Shown here piece after piece: positions 12,404 through 25,600 of a DNA stretch of 64,000 nucleotides (positions are counted from its first letter, which is position 1; each line of letters opens with the position of its first letter). This DNA comes from Elmis aenea (Eukaryota; Arthropoda; Insecta; Coleoptera; Elmidae): NCBI GenBank assembly GCA_947652605.1, contig OX393578.1, forward strand, positions 62,317,415-62,381,414, in the 5' to 3' direction. The notes beneath the pieces are model-generated. The model saw only the letters and a program-made list of their open reading frames with translations. It had not been told where the DNA came from and did no database searches. The translations under genes were made by a program, and so were the position numbers.

Positions 12404-12439
12404 TATAAAAGCGACCAAATCGATGCGATAGGTTCAGTT
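12404..12439 (+). promoter_or_regulatory. Candidate TATA/Inr core promoter
   Basis: TATAAAA at 12404-12410 is followed by TCAGTT at 12434-12439. The spacing of 32 bases from TATA to the Inr A is near ideal for arthropod core promoters. The first sizeable reading frame downstream is only 15 codons (ATGCCCTCAG at 12491). No recognisable product, so it may be fortuitous. Confidence 0.3.
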
Positions 12440-13376
12440 TCATTAATAGATATATAAACAACTTTTCCAACCAATGCACTGGAACAATAAAATGCCCTCA
12501 GTTTACTGGATACTATTTCACGAACAAATCTACGCTTGAGTGAGCCTCGAATTTACACGGTTAAAACTGGAACTAATCGTACGCTATCCAATATATGCCG
12601 ACTACTCGATTTTAGCGTGGAAAATAATTTGAAAAATGCCAATTGATACGTATTTGTGGCACTTTGTTTAATTAATCGGTGGATTTTCTCACAAAACGAT
12701 TGACTGTGTGTGTTTGAAATTGCTGGTGGTTTTATACAAGCCAAATTGCAATTGAATATTGTTTTACTGTTCAATATATTTTCCAAATGAAATAGTAGAT
12801 TTTTACTTTAAAAAAACTTAAATACCAATAGAAAACACAAAGAAGAACTAACTGATTTTAAATGAGATTAATTATAAGGCAAAAACCTACTTGCATATAG
12901 ATCAAATCACACAGAAAAAAATTGGTTAAGTTCAGTAGCGGATTTAGATTGAATAGAAGCGGTTTATTTCAAGCAACAGTACATGTAGTGTAATCTAAAG
13001 GAAAACAGAAGCATAAAAACCTATGAAAAAAGCTGTTTATGATCTACAAAGTGAGGCGTAAAAATGCAGGCATGTCTAGGCCCTGATGTAAGACGGGCGA
13101 AAAAAATTTTACGACAATTTTATTGCGAATTTTAGAGCTGCAAATAGCGGATTTGCAAAAATGTGTAGGTTGAAAGTCTTAAGTTTGAAACGTTACTGTA
13201 AACGAGTTGAAAATCTTTAACAAATGCTTAGCAAGCTTCTAAAAAAATATAAATTTTGTACAGGAAATACACTTTTAATGTAATTGTGAAGTTCAACATT
13301 TGCCATGTTAACAAGGATTTAACATTTTACAATCAATCGAATTAAATTTTTTCAAAGTTACCATTCTATGATTTAA
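12440..13376. other. Intron DNA without recognisable features
   Basis: No gene or clear repeat. Confidence 0.5.
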
Positions 13377-13703
13377 AGGTGGGGCAGCATGAAAAGTTGG
13401 AACATTCAAATATGGAAAATGCACCGGTAGAATCATACAAATCTTGAACACAATATAATTCTGTAATTATATTATACTTTGGCTGTTGTAATATAGAGGG
13501 CAACAAAAATTATTAATTTCTGGATTCCAGATTTGAGCTTTCCAGCGATGAACGATTCCCGTGTTGCATGGTTTCATCGTTGCATGATTCCTGCGTTGAG
13601 TGATTCCATAGTTGAACGATTCAAGATTTGAATTATTCTATCAGTGCATTTACCAGATTTGAACATTCCATATTTGAATGTTCCAGATAGTAATGGCTTA
13701 CCT
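13377..13703. mobile_element. 327-bp MITE with 16-bp minisatellite core
   Basis: Flanked by TAA (13374-13376 and 13704-13706). The termini are AGGTGGGGCAGCAT and, in reverse, AGGTAAGCCATTACTA. GGAACATTCAAATATGG at about 13399 is exactly inverted near 13668-13684. The right half is about ten degenerate 15-16-bp units of the form GTTGAACGATTCC. PIF/Harbinger-like by its target duplication; no transposase. Confidence 0.8.
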
Positions 13704-16540
13704 TAACGTTAATTTAAAAAAAGAGGTGAAAATTTGATTTATTTAATTAATTAAAACCAACACCAAATGAAAATTGGTTATCATTGGTATGTCATACTAA
13801 GACATGATGTAGTCATTTAAAGTTTCAATTAATGTGACTATTTCATGGACTTTTTAAAGGTAAAAATTGTGTGATAAGGACCTTTAAAGCAATTTTACTA
13901 TCCTTAGTTTTGTACGCTGTTTGTTGGTAGTGAAAAAAATACGGTCAAAAATTTATATTCTGCAAAGAGCGAAGAGTTGGCATAAAAACCTCATGCATTT
14001 TGGCATAACAGCAAGTATTTTAAAGCTCATTAGAGGCACAAATATGTGTTTCGAAAACATATTTAAACAAAACGGAAATTACAATAGGTACATTAAAATA
14101 AAAAAGCACCTTCCCAAAAAGTGTTGATTTTCAAAGTAAAACTTTTTTTAGCGTTCCATCGCTGTATTTTACACACGAACACAATTTTTCAAAACAAAGG
14201 GCATTACTTTTTATGTAAAAGTTTCAAGGAATCGTTTTAATTACACGCCTGATTCGGCTTTCAGTATTTCAGCGAACAGTGTAGAAATATTTAGTCAAGA
14301 TAAAAAAAGCGGTATGATAAATATGACCAGTAAAACTGTATCTTGTTACAGCTTATACAAAGGCAACTCACTGCTTTAAAATGCTAATACAAACATTCTT
14401 CAGATAGCGATTACATAAATAATTCAAGAGGATCTCAATTATTTATATATTCAGTTGTATTTCTTATTAGGTATTTATTTGATAAAAGAAAATCAACCCT
14501 CGTTAACTGACCTAAATTTACAAAGTATAGAATTACAAATTATGTAATGCTGTTAGCTGATTCAATGCAGTTATTTGGTAAATATTTAACGGTTTTAATG
14601 TAGCGGAGTTTTATATTATACTTGAGGAACAATGCAGAAATGGGGAACTTTGAACTTTCGACAGGCTTATAAATTAATTGGTAAATAAAAATACTTATTT
14701 AGAATTTTACTTTAACAACAAATGGAGTAGCATATACTAAATAAAAAAGCTTTTGAAAGTATACTTTACATATTTAACAATAAATCTATTAAAAACTATC
14801 TAACAAAATCAAACTTAAGGGCATTTTGAACGTCAGTTGCCTAAGATTATTTTTATATGTATGGTATCACTAATATTTATGGCAAAAAAGTGTGTTTGTG
14901 GCATTTACATTACTCCGCTCACTTTAAAATATTAATGTTCACAAATTTAGATAGTAAATGTTCGACAATCATTCACTTTTATGTCGTTAGACGTACATAT
15001 TTGATGATCGTTACTTCCCTAAATTTAATTATTCAATTCACACATCACTTTCCTGTCAATGAGATTAATCAAATATAAAATATTGCTCTCGCAATAACGT
15101 CAACACACAACACGCTTTGTTAGTTATTAGTGGTATTGTTATAATTATAATCCAATTGTCTGCCATTATTTTATCGTCAGGCTATGATGCGTAAACTATT
15201 TTTAATGGACTATTTTACTGTGATTGCTAGGTCACACAAATACAAAAAATACTAATTCAAATTTGATCTAATAATTTTCGAAAAATGCAGTTCAACTTTT
15301 ACATAATTCTCAAACCAGTTTAAAGCTTATTATTTTTACGTAAGAGTTACTCTGACCTAAACCATCAATAGAAGCAGAGCACATTAAAAATTTAAAAGGA
15401 ATAAGCAAAACTTCAGGACGATTTTTTTGCAAAAAAATAGAACAAATAAACGTTTTTTTAATAAACAAAAACAACACTCTCGTAACAGTTGGATTATTTC
15501 CAAGTGACGGTACACCAACTGCAGCGTTTTTGAATATTTTAGCAATGGAAGGAAATTTATATTAACTTCACCATCTACCATAATACTTTAGACACGATAT
15601 CAAGATATTTCACAAGTTTTACAAACCCTGGCAATTGAAGTTATAAGTACCCACTCACTTTAGAAAACTTCTGTAATAAATTGCCTTCAGGATTGTATGC
15701 ATATGATTTATGCATTTTATACTCTGTTGAATGAAAAGTTGGTATACGAAAGTTTTTATTAAACATAGGTTTAAAGAAGGGGTTCACAGGAAGACTAAGA
15801 TATTTCTTTAATTTCGCCAACATCCATAACAAAAAAAAAACTTCGCAATAACAAACGTTTCCACTTGGCAAAGAATGTTATTACTGTAATAATAAATAAA
15901 ATCTCAAAATACAGGCTCTATACCTACGACAAAATTTAAATTGCTTTTATATTAATTTTTCACTCCTAGATACAGCAGCTCTATTTAAATATCCTCTCAA
16001 AATAATCATGAACTTGTTAAATTGCACAAAATTTAACAGTTCATTCAAAATTCTCAAAAAAAGCGGATTTAAAATTTAATGAACAGTTATTTTCAGTTTA
16101 TCAAGATCTAATAATCCACTACAGCATTCATGATTAACTTATTTGCTGCACTATAGGAAATATGAGCATTTATTAAACCTGGTTGTAGTAAACTGAACTT
16201 TAGGGAGTTTTAAAATTTGCAACAAAAAAATCAAAAAGCATGATCGAAATTCCTTTGCAATTATATAAAATATCTAGGTCAAACGTTGATTATTTTAATT
16301 TTTAAATATACCGAGCGTATAATTTTTTAGAACTATTGTTTTGAATACAACACCCTGTATATTTTTACGGTCTTTTTTTGAGGGTAATTCAAGTGCTTTA
16401 AAAAAACGTTAGGCATGTTTCATACCCAAAATGAAAGATTCTTGCGTATTTAGAAGTTTAGAAATTTATTTACAGGTGTTGGGTATAAAACTTAAGTAAT
16501 AAAAAATACTCCTAATTAATATGTCTGTTATTAGGGTATA
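13704..16540. other. Intron DNA without recognisable features
   Basis: Very AT-rich. Open frames here are short, biased and unlike known families. Confidence 0.5.
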
Positions 16541-17098
16541 CAGGGTGTTTCAGGAGGAATAGTAAATATTTTGGAAGCTCATTGTATGGGCCATTTGGAG
16601 TTAAAAAGTTTACATAAACATGTGTCCAATTCTCAATGGTTCGGAAGATAAAATTGTTTGAATGTTAAATTTAAAAAGCCCCACAAAAGGTTAATGATAT
16701 AATTTATGGATTATTCAAATTATAAAACACACGAATAATTAGCAATAGTTTAAAGTTGACGTTCAAAAATTCGACCACAAACTTCAATGCAATTTCGAAC
16801 TTACTTGATAATACTATGTGCAGCTGCACATTCTAGCCGTCAGGTGACACATTATCTGATTCAAAAATTACCGATGATGGAATGGTCGATATGATCACGT
16901 TAATTGGTCACCAAGGTCCCCAGACCTTACCCCATTAGATTTTTTTCTGTGGGGATGGATAAAAAGCGACGTTTAGAGTAAACAGTGGTATCTTCCTAAC
17001 CAATGAAAATTGGACACTTGTTTATCTAAACTTTGTAACTCAAAATGATCCATACTATCAGCTTCTAAAATATTTGCTTAACCTCCTGAAACACCCTG
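16541..17098. mobile_element. Tc1/mariner-type relic, about 558 bp
   Basis: Long inverted ends begin CAGGGTGTTTCAGGAGG on both sides and stay similar for over 100 bp. TA lies at the left border. On the + strand, 16896-16964 reads WSPRSPDLTPLDFFLWGWIK, the segment around the last catalytic Asp of IS630/Tc1/mariner transposases, then stops at TAG. The rest of the transposase is missing. Confidence 0.85.
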
Positions 17099-17102
17099 TG
17101 TA

Positions 17103-18440
17103 CAAACAACTTTTAAACACATAAGTTTTGCTATCACAATCTAAATAATATAAATATAAATAATAATACGTGCAGTGTTTAATTTCAAAAATCGACAAAC
17201 AAGTTTGTTGTTTAAGATTAAAGGGACATTTCCTTGTATATTTTTACATTAACTGAATAATTCAATTGCCTTTAAAAACTTTAAGCATGTACTAGAACAA
17301 AAAGCAATAGTTCTCAAGTTAATACGATTTAAGTAATTTCTTTTAAAAATGGTGGAGGTGTGAGTACTGTACCAAAGAAATACAGAAGCATATACATAAC
17401 TAATTATTTCGAATTATTTATCTGAGGTTTTTATTTTTTTTATTCCAAAGTGTAATGTAATACGATTATATAAATTGTATAGCTAAAATTAGGTAAACAC
17501 GTATATAATAGCATTAAATTTGGACCTCCTTCTATGAGTAGGTAATAAACAAAAGTTGGATTAAATAATTTTCCTACTAACACTAATCAATTAATTTTGC
17601 TTTTCGGATATATAACTAATGTTGTTATTGCATATTTGATGGCGGTATGATCCGTCCTAATTAAATAAACGAGTGCCGCTCAGCTCCGGTTGATTAACTT
17701 AGAAACGTGTGCTGACAGAATTAAACTAGCGTTATAATAATGTATAAAGGACGTGGTCTACTTTGATATATGAAGGGCCAAAGTATACCTTACATGTTTA
17801 CGTAGAGAATGCAATTAATTTCAGATCAAGTTATTAAATTGTTATTGTGATTCTTGGGCTGAGGCAAACATCGGATATTTGTTCAATGTTGTAGAGGTTA
17901 AACAAATCTTTTCGATTACAGCGACGTTATTTTGCTTCGGCCCTTTCAATTTTATTCTTCACAAAAGAGTTTCTTGTTGGGACAGCAATCGCTACAATAG
18001 TACAAAGAAAATGTCACAAAGCTCGTCAGGCTTAGGCATATTTAATGTTGTTTGACCGTTTAAATTTTTTATAGTCAAGATCAAGTTGTGTTTAACTTAA
18101 GCAAATAAATTTGATTTTGCAAGAGCAGTTGAAAAAGGCTTAGATAGAAAAAAACAACAGTTTGATTTTTAAATTTTGGATGTAAATTGAAAATACTTCT
18201 GAGTTCTACAAAGTATCGCTTCTAGAGGAAAGTCTATGCCAGTTTGACTAATCTCGTCACTCATCAAATAGATCAATTTATTATTTATTTATTATTAACA
18301 TATACAAACGATTATCTTTGGCAAAAACGTTGACCCAAAACTTTATTGAGTTAGGTAAGCGAAATTTTATGTAAAATAGCTTTATAAACCAGAAGTTTTA
18401 TTGTTAAATCGTTCTATGTATGTTATAAAATTGTACAATA
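17103..18440. other. Intron DNA without recognisable features
   Basis: No gene or bounded repeat seen. Confidence 0.5.
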
Positions 18441-19479
18441 ACTAGCCAACCGCTAAATAAATACCATTATTACTACCTCTAATTGGAAACACAATGACAG
18501 ACATAATAAATGAATCGCTACTGACCGGTGTTTGTCCCGAAAGTTGGAAAACGGCGTTAGTTGTGCCCATACCAAAAGTGAGAAGAACCAAAACATGCGA
18601 AGAATTTAGATCAATAAAAATACTACCTAAATATGAACAAATTTTGGAGTATGTTGTCAAACGACAAATATTACAGTTTATAGGAGACAACAAAATACTA
18701 TCAGACGCCAATACCGTATGATGTAAGCATGAAAATTAAAATAGATAATGAAGAACTTGAATGTGTTTCGCAAATTAAATATCTTGGTTTATGATAGACA
18801 ATAAACTTAAATTTAACAGCAATGTGGATTACATTGTGAAAAAAGTTGCGAAAATAATTAGCTTTCTGGGTAGATTAACAAACAAACTTAGCCTTTCAGC
18901 AAAAATTACAGTATATAGGTATAGGTGACTAATCGCTCCACACTTCGATTACTGCGCGATTCTTGTGCAACAAAGGCGACATACATAAACTGGAGAAACA
19001 GCAAAACAGAGGAATGCGTGTTATTTTAAATTGCTCGAGATACACTAAAATTAGCGAAATGTTAAATACTTTAAAGTGGTTATGTATACGTCAAAAAATT
19101 ACGTTTAATTGCCTTTTTTTAATATATAAGGCAATAAATAATTTTTTACCACGTCACATGACTAAAAATTTAATTCAAAACTGTAACATTCACAAATACC
19201 AGAATAGGAACAAAGACGACTTTAGACTACCGAAATTATCGAAAACGAATACACAGAACGCTTTGTTCAAGGCTCAAGATTTTTTATGAATTACCTGTGG
19301 AAATTAAACAAACCACGTCAATATCAAATTTAAAAAAATCGTGTGTAGAATTTGTAAAATATAATGTTAAGATTTAATAGTTTAGAGAATATGTACTAAT
19401 AAATAAAAGCAGGATTAATATTATGATGTAAAAGCAGCTAAAAGCTAAATAAAGATTTCTTTTTATTATTATTATTATT
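18441..19479 (+). mobile_element. CR1/L2-like non-LTR retrotransposon with RT core deleted
   Basis: The frame from 18494 reads SLLTGVCPESWKTALVVPIP with KVRRTKTCEEFRSI, the start of the RT palm ('FRPIS'). At about 18720 it jumps to KIKIDNEELECVSQIKYLGL, so the catalytic YADD part is gone. A third piece (18963-19289) reads LEKQQNRGMRVILNCSRYTK and a YELPVEI-like end. It finishes in a TTATTATT microsatellite at 19460-19479, as CR1/L2-type LINEs often do. Dead. Confidence 0.85.
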
Positions 19480-21765
19480 GTTGTTTAACATTCAAACAGG
19501 CATCGGATATGTATAAAATGGTAAAAAATATTTTAAGTAGTTCCATCGAAGAGTGTAAGGGTTTGATAAACACCCTGTATATTTGCAAGGGCAGTAATTT
19601 GAACGAACTCAAACGACGAGAACTAACCCTGAGATTAAAGTCATTACAAATTTGATTTTAAGTTTCCTTCGCGGCCTACGTTGATGCTAAATGTCACAGC
19701 AGTCGCTTCCACAGCATGCTGTTCAATTTTCTCATTTCAAACGAAGTTGCCTGACGAAATTGCCGTTGTGTACCAAGTAAACTTTTTGCATGAGATGGTC
19801 TTTTTTTTTAAGAAAGACAATTACCAACAAGTGGCTCTTATATAAATGGAATTCGGTTTAAAAAAACGCCCCCATACAATTTGCGGGATAATTGGTATTC
19901 AAGAAAGCTGTATAGTTTTTTTATTTTTCTAGAGTTATAACGAAATTCGCTGCAGGTATAAATAATCGAATTGGGCCGGCGATGTATGAAAGTTCACTCG
20001 GATTTTTGTGTGATTGCTGTTACAAACGCATATTTTGAGGAGTTTAACGATCGGCCCATGAGAATGGCAAAAAGACTTAAATATCTCTTAAATAAGTGTG
20101 GTGAACTAGGACAAGTCAAAGAATTAAATTTTTTCTAACCCAAAATAATAGTGTGTATTTTCCTAGAATGAAACATTTTAACCCTATCTTCATTTTAAAG
20201 TGGTAATAAATGATTAATATTTCCTATACCGATAGTTTGACCACCGGGAGAGACCGACCAGTACTGAAAAAGCGGTCATACTATTCCGGAGTTACCTCTG
20301 TATTATACAGTGTTGCACAAAAGTTGATACAAAGATGTTATATTATAGCAAACTCTAATAAACTGTGTTGTAAATGCATTTTATATTCTCTGTGTGTTAG
20401 CTGCAATAGTATTGTACAAACTATTTTCAAGTGAAAAACAGTTACATATCAAATTGTTTCTTTATCTGCAACAAGTTGAAAAAAAGTCACGTTTCAGAAC
20501 GTGAAGGCGTTATCAATTACCATTTCCAGATAAAGACACTTACGGCTGATCTAGCAAGACTCCAAGGGGAACAGTAACTGCTTCACAGAGACGACTCTTT
20601 AATAAAATATATTGTACTTTCATGGAGGTTAGGTCTGCAGTATGCATCGCAACGTGATGGTACAAATGGGTAAGTTGAACATAGCGTATAAAATCGTATA
20701 CCCCGCGTTAAAATTTAAACAAACTAGTAGAGGATACCTTTAGCACCTGGGGAATTTTATCGATGGTATTTTATGGTTTGCCGTTCTGAAAATATTGTGG
20801 GCTGTAGCCACTTCATTTTTATTTAAAAGAAACGAGAAGTGAGGGTAATAATTGAGCTTTTAAAATGCCCCTTAATGTTTCTTCTCGCATAGAAAGAATT
20901 AACCTTATTTTTGCCCCAACTTTACTACAACATTAAGTTATTAACTTGATACAACGTTCAGATTATTTCATTGTCATTCTGGCTTTTAGTAAAACGCCAC
21001 AATTATATCAGATTGATGAAATGTACAAGCTGTGCACTCAATAAGTTAAAATATGAATTGCAAATAAACACAAAAGGGAAAATGATTAATGATTTGCTGG
21101 TACACAATATAATTGCTTTTAAAATATATTGTTGACAGTTGTTTGAAATTGTTCTCGTTGTAGATTTATTATTTAATTATTGGAATAGCTCGCGGACAGT
21201 TTTTGCAAACAATAGTCTAATAAAACGTTACAAATTGATTTATTGATAGTATCAATAACAGCAATATTTAAAATATTTATATCATTTTACCCACCCTTCC
21301 TCACACACATACAGCATATTTCTGTTTTTATCTTTGGAAGTAAAGCGACTACACATATACAGGACGATCTGATTGTTGCAATTTTAAAAAACCCTCAGCC
21401 ATCATTGATAAAAACTATTGGATAATGTATTTACTTTTTCTAACACCATATAATACATAACAGTTGTTGCTAAACGATATTTTTAAACTTATTGAAACGT
21501 AAACCCTTAGTATCACGATCACGCAATAACAAATAAAAGGACTTGTCTAACTTTCAAAATAAACGGCTCATATACAGCTTAATTTTCAAAAATCGTATTA
21601 TCCGGTTTTCCTAATTTTCTCGGATACCGTTTGCGGTATTTCCAATTTCTCTTCGGATTATTAATGAGGAGTAGCATCGAATTTAGTAGCATTGCCAATT
21701 TTAAACCTATGCTCTATTATAATAAGGGAGCTCCCCATGTTTAAATTCGAATTTTAAACACTATA
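19480..21765. other. Intron DNA; one candidate minus-strand exon at 20544-20623
   Basis: Apart from that weak exon candidate (see findings) I see no gene or bounded repeat. Confidence 0.45.
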
Positions 21766-22681
21766 CGAGGGTTGTTCGATAACTCCGTGCAAAAATGAAG
21801 GAAACTTTTTTTTGTGGGGACAAACCTTCTATTTTTCAACAGTCTCCTTTGAGGTCTATACACTTAGTCCATTGATGCCTTTTTCATTCCGTCCATATAG
21901 TATGATTTGCCCACTCTTCAAAAATGAAAATCTCTTTCCTGCCAGCCATTTTTCCATGTTTGGAAACAGAGCGAGCCAAATCTGGAGAGTAGGGGGTATG
22001 TCAAAGGACTTCGTAGCATAAATCGAACAATTTTTCAGTCGCAATTGCAGTAGAGTGAGCTGGTGCATTGTTGTGGTAAAGAAAGATCTTCTTTTTCGCC
22101 AAGTGTGGTAGTTTTTTCTTTAGTTCGTTATTTAATCGATCCAGCAAAGACGCATTATACACTCCGATAGTTGTTTTGCCCTTCTCGAAGAAATCTATGA
22201 AGATTATGCCACGAGCATCACAAAATATAGGGCGTCCAGAACCGTTCTAATCGGAAGTGCACACTCACCATAATGTTTATCCAGCTTAGTTTTGGTTTCC
22301 TGATCCGTTTTGCCTTTTAAAAAGTAATGTTTAATCGTTACACGAATTTTTTTCTCATCCATTTTTTACAAACACGGCACTTGAGCTATTTAAATTAAAG
22401 CCAAACACAAGTATTAGTTCTATCTGACTGAAACTTAGTGTGTGATCCTCCAACAGATGACAGTAACTAAAAATAACCTCGATACGTACTGGTGGCGTCG
22501 ACTCTTATGGTGCCTGTCCACGTGAGAGTAAACTACTCTCGATAGCAGCGTCGCCAAGGATACAGCCCCTGAGAGTAACTCGCGATTGGCTGTATCCTTG
22601 GCGACGCTGCTATCGAGAGTTGTTTACTCTCACGTGGACAGGCACCATTAGATTTTGCACGGAATTATCGAACAACCCTGG
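21766..22681 (-). mobile_element. Mariner element relic, 916 bp including a nested MITE
   Basis: TA duplications lie at 21764-21765 and 22682-22683. The inverted ends are CGAGGGTTGTTCGATAACTC and CCAGGGTTGTTCGATAATTC. Minus-strand transposase pieces are readable: MDEKKIRVTIKHYFLKGKTD starting at 22362 (helix-turn-helix end), then DARGIIFIDFFEKGKTTIGV, LYHNNAPAHSTAIA and HTPYSPDLA. The GDEKW region is deleted, and the second catalytic Asp is Asn (HNNAPAH for the usual QDNAPAH). It is inactive. Confidence 0.93.
22508..22647. mobile_element. 140-bp palindromic MITE inserted in the mariner
   Basis: A nearly perfect palindrome: 60-bp arms starting TGGTGCCTGTCCACG around a 20-bp loop, flanked by TTA (22505-22507 and 22648-22650). 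The TTA duplication suits PIF/Harbinger. It is younger than the mariner that carries it. Confidence 0.9.
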
Positions 22682-22683
22682 TA

Positions 22684-25600
22684 CACTTTTTTCTTTTGCA
22701 GTTATACGTATACGCGTGTCCTCCTAACAGCGTCATACATTCAGCGTCCATTTAAATGCAATTTTTTTTCGAACCGCTAAACTAAATTAACCTGACGTTA
22801 CACGGAACTAAACGAAACGCCTTAAAGTTAGGCCAATTAAAGTCGTGTATTACATTTAACTTAGATTAACAAATCGTTTTAGGACATTAAATGCGCAAGC
22901 CGTTGATTTATGATACCATTCTCGAAATCAAGTTGTTAACTAGAAACTTTCGTAATTACGGCCCAAGTTTCAATTTGTTTAATTAAGTGATGCTATTTCA
23001 ACAAACAAATCGTCGAAAATAGGGCGAGTTTTCAATACTCTAGTGAAATTGCATTGCTTGAAGACGGAAAGTTATGGCAATATCTCATCCCAGAGCAAAA
23101 ATAAAGACGGGTTTTGAAGTCAGTTGATGGGAAATTCCGTTCGTATTTACTTACGATTCAATTGAAAAGTGATCTGCAAATATAGTCGCACACTGAGTAT
23201 TTCATTAAGAGAAGCTTGTTTCTGTAAATGTTCTGTAAAACATTAAAATGTTATTAGATACTTTTCCACCGATGCGCTCAACTTACTTAAAAGATTAAAT
23301 TTTTCCCATTGCTCTATACGATAAGATTTTGTAGGTATAATAAAATAGTCCCGTAAAACAATCTCCCTGTCGATACAGATCTATTCGTCGCACATAGGGC
23401 CCTTGTGCGCGTATTTTATTTGTCCCAAAGGCGTTTTTCGCGAATCTAACCTTCTAATAATCTGTTTTAAATTTGTCGTTCGCAGCCATAAAAATATGTA
23501 ACGGTAAGGCATCGACAAAAAATTGATAGAGAAAAGGTAGTAATACGTTCTTTTATTGTAACTTATTTCAGCCTATTCGTAAACTTGCGAAAAGTTATAA
23601 AATGCCCCTATAACTTCCCTAATAAAAACGTTTTTTGATTGAGAAGGGTTCGCCATAATCTTCGGTAACGAGGTATGTTATCTTTTTTATGTAGTAAAAA
23701 ATAATTTTCACACACCAACTCCGCTGGCGTTGTTTTTCAAGTATAGTCCAGAATGTTGACAATGTTATGAGCTAATAATAAATTTATACGACACAGCAAA
23801 CGCAAATATTACGCTTCTATATTTATTAAACAAATATAAACCTTTATATAGTTTCTGATTCAGTTATTTATTAAAATTTAAGTAACTCGAATATTTTAAT
23901 CCATTAGTGCGATATAACTCCGTAAAACATATCCTAGAATATAAATTTTGATAAATAATGTATATAATAAAGAAACATTACGTTAATTTTTATCATACAA
24001 CCTCAATTATCATTCTAAATTTGGACGAAAACCGACTTTTTCCAGTCATAGAACCGTCTCAAACATTTTAAGCAAATGCAACAAGCAAATGAAGTTTGTA
24101 TATCTCCTTATACTTTATCACATAACCATGTTTCTTTGCTTTACGCTTTTAGGTGTGTTGTGCTTACAGCAACAGACGCATTATTTTAAAAGGCTTTTCA
24201 CCTAAAATCTGCATTAGGTATGAGCAAACGAAAGTGGCGCATCACTAACAAAGGTTATTCGCCTTATTTTTAAGGTTAAATTATTTATAAGTACATATTT
24301 ATCTTCTTTGCTAAGGGTTTTCGTACCAAAATCATATTGAAATATGATCAACCTGTAACTGGTGAGGGGAGGGAAGTTATTAAACCTCATGAAATTTAAG
24401 ATATGTCTCTCTGGGACAGGGTTTCCTAATTTATTTAGCCCAGGAAACCCTTTTATAGTTTAGTAACACAGTAAATACTATTATAAAGCTTAAAAATGAA
24501 AACCAGTGACTAAAAACGAATAATATTTCGTTGTTATACGGATTATTTTTCAGATAAGGTAGAGTACTCAACCAACATCCAAAATTCCAGTTTTATAGCA
24601 ACCATTCTCTGATTTAAATTTTTTTAAATCAGATTACCCCCACCCCCACGAAATTATTTTTAATAAGGGTAAAAACTTTCACTAATAGTTTCCAAGTAGG
24701 TAAACAAACACATACATAATATATTTAGCAAAGTTACAAAAAAGTAATAATAAATATAAACATGCATTCCCAAAAAATAAAAGAAACAGGCACACACATA
24801 ATTAAAATTTGTCATCAAAGGTACGACACAGTATGGTTGAAAAGGGAATTGTTTGACTAAATTTTTAACTAAAGATATTTATTTTTAAAGACACTAATGG
24901 TAAATTTAAAGCCTAGAAATAATTGTTTTTGTGAGAATAAACCATTTTTGTTAAATGTATAATATTAAATACCTTCTTAAAGCTTGTAAACTTATTTCAA
25001 GTATTAAATTAGTCAGTTGGAGAAAATTACCACAAAAATTTTAACGGTTCATGTTTCGCAAATGCATGCAGTTTCCGGCATGTATTAAACCGGGCTGGTT
25101 GTCATGTCTATTCGGTAACTCGATTGTGCCCCATATACGAACGTTCAATCATTAACATCACGTATTCACTGGTGTTTCATTGTCATGCAAGCGATTTTCA
25201 GATACCGCACTTGAAACCGAATCAGCACAGCTAGGATAACAGCTGAATGCTAAGCTTCTTTGGATAAGTGACAACATTGTAAGAAACTATAATTCTTTGG
25301 AAATGATGGTATATTTAAATGATGCCTAATAGTTTTAATTTGGTGAATTATAGACCAACAATTTTCCCAATTTTTTTAGCACGACAGTAATAAATTGATA
25401 AATACATGCTTAATTATTTTTATAATCTTACACTCTAATGACTTTTTAATGGATAACCAACATTCAACCAACATTAAAGTAACAATTTTGATTCAGAATT
25501 AGGCAAGGAACGTTATTATTTCAACGCCAATTTGTAACAAACTGTATATGATGTTATTTTTCATTAAATACACAATGGTATCAATTTTATTTCAATTTCA

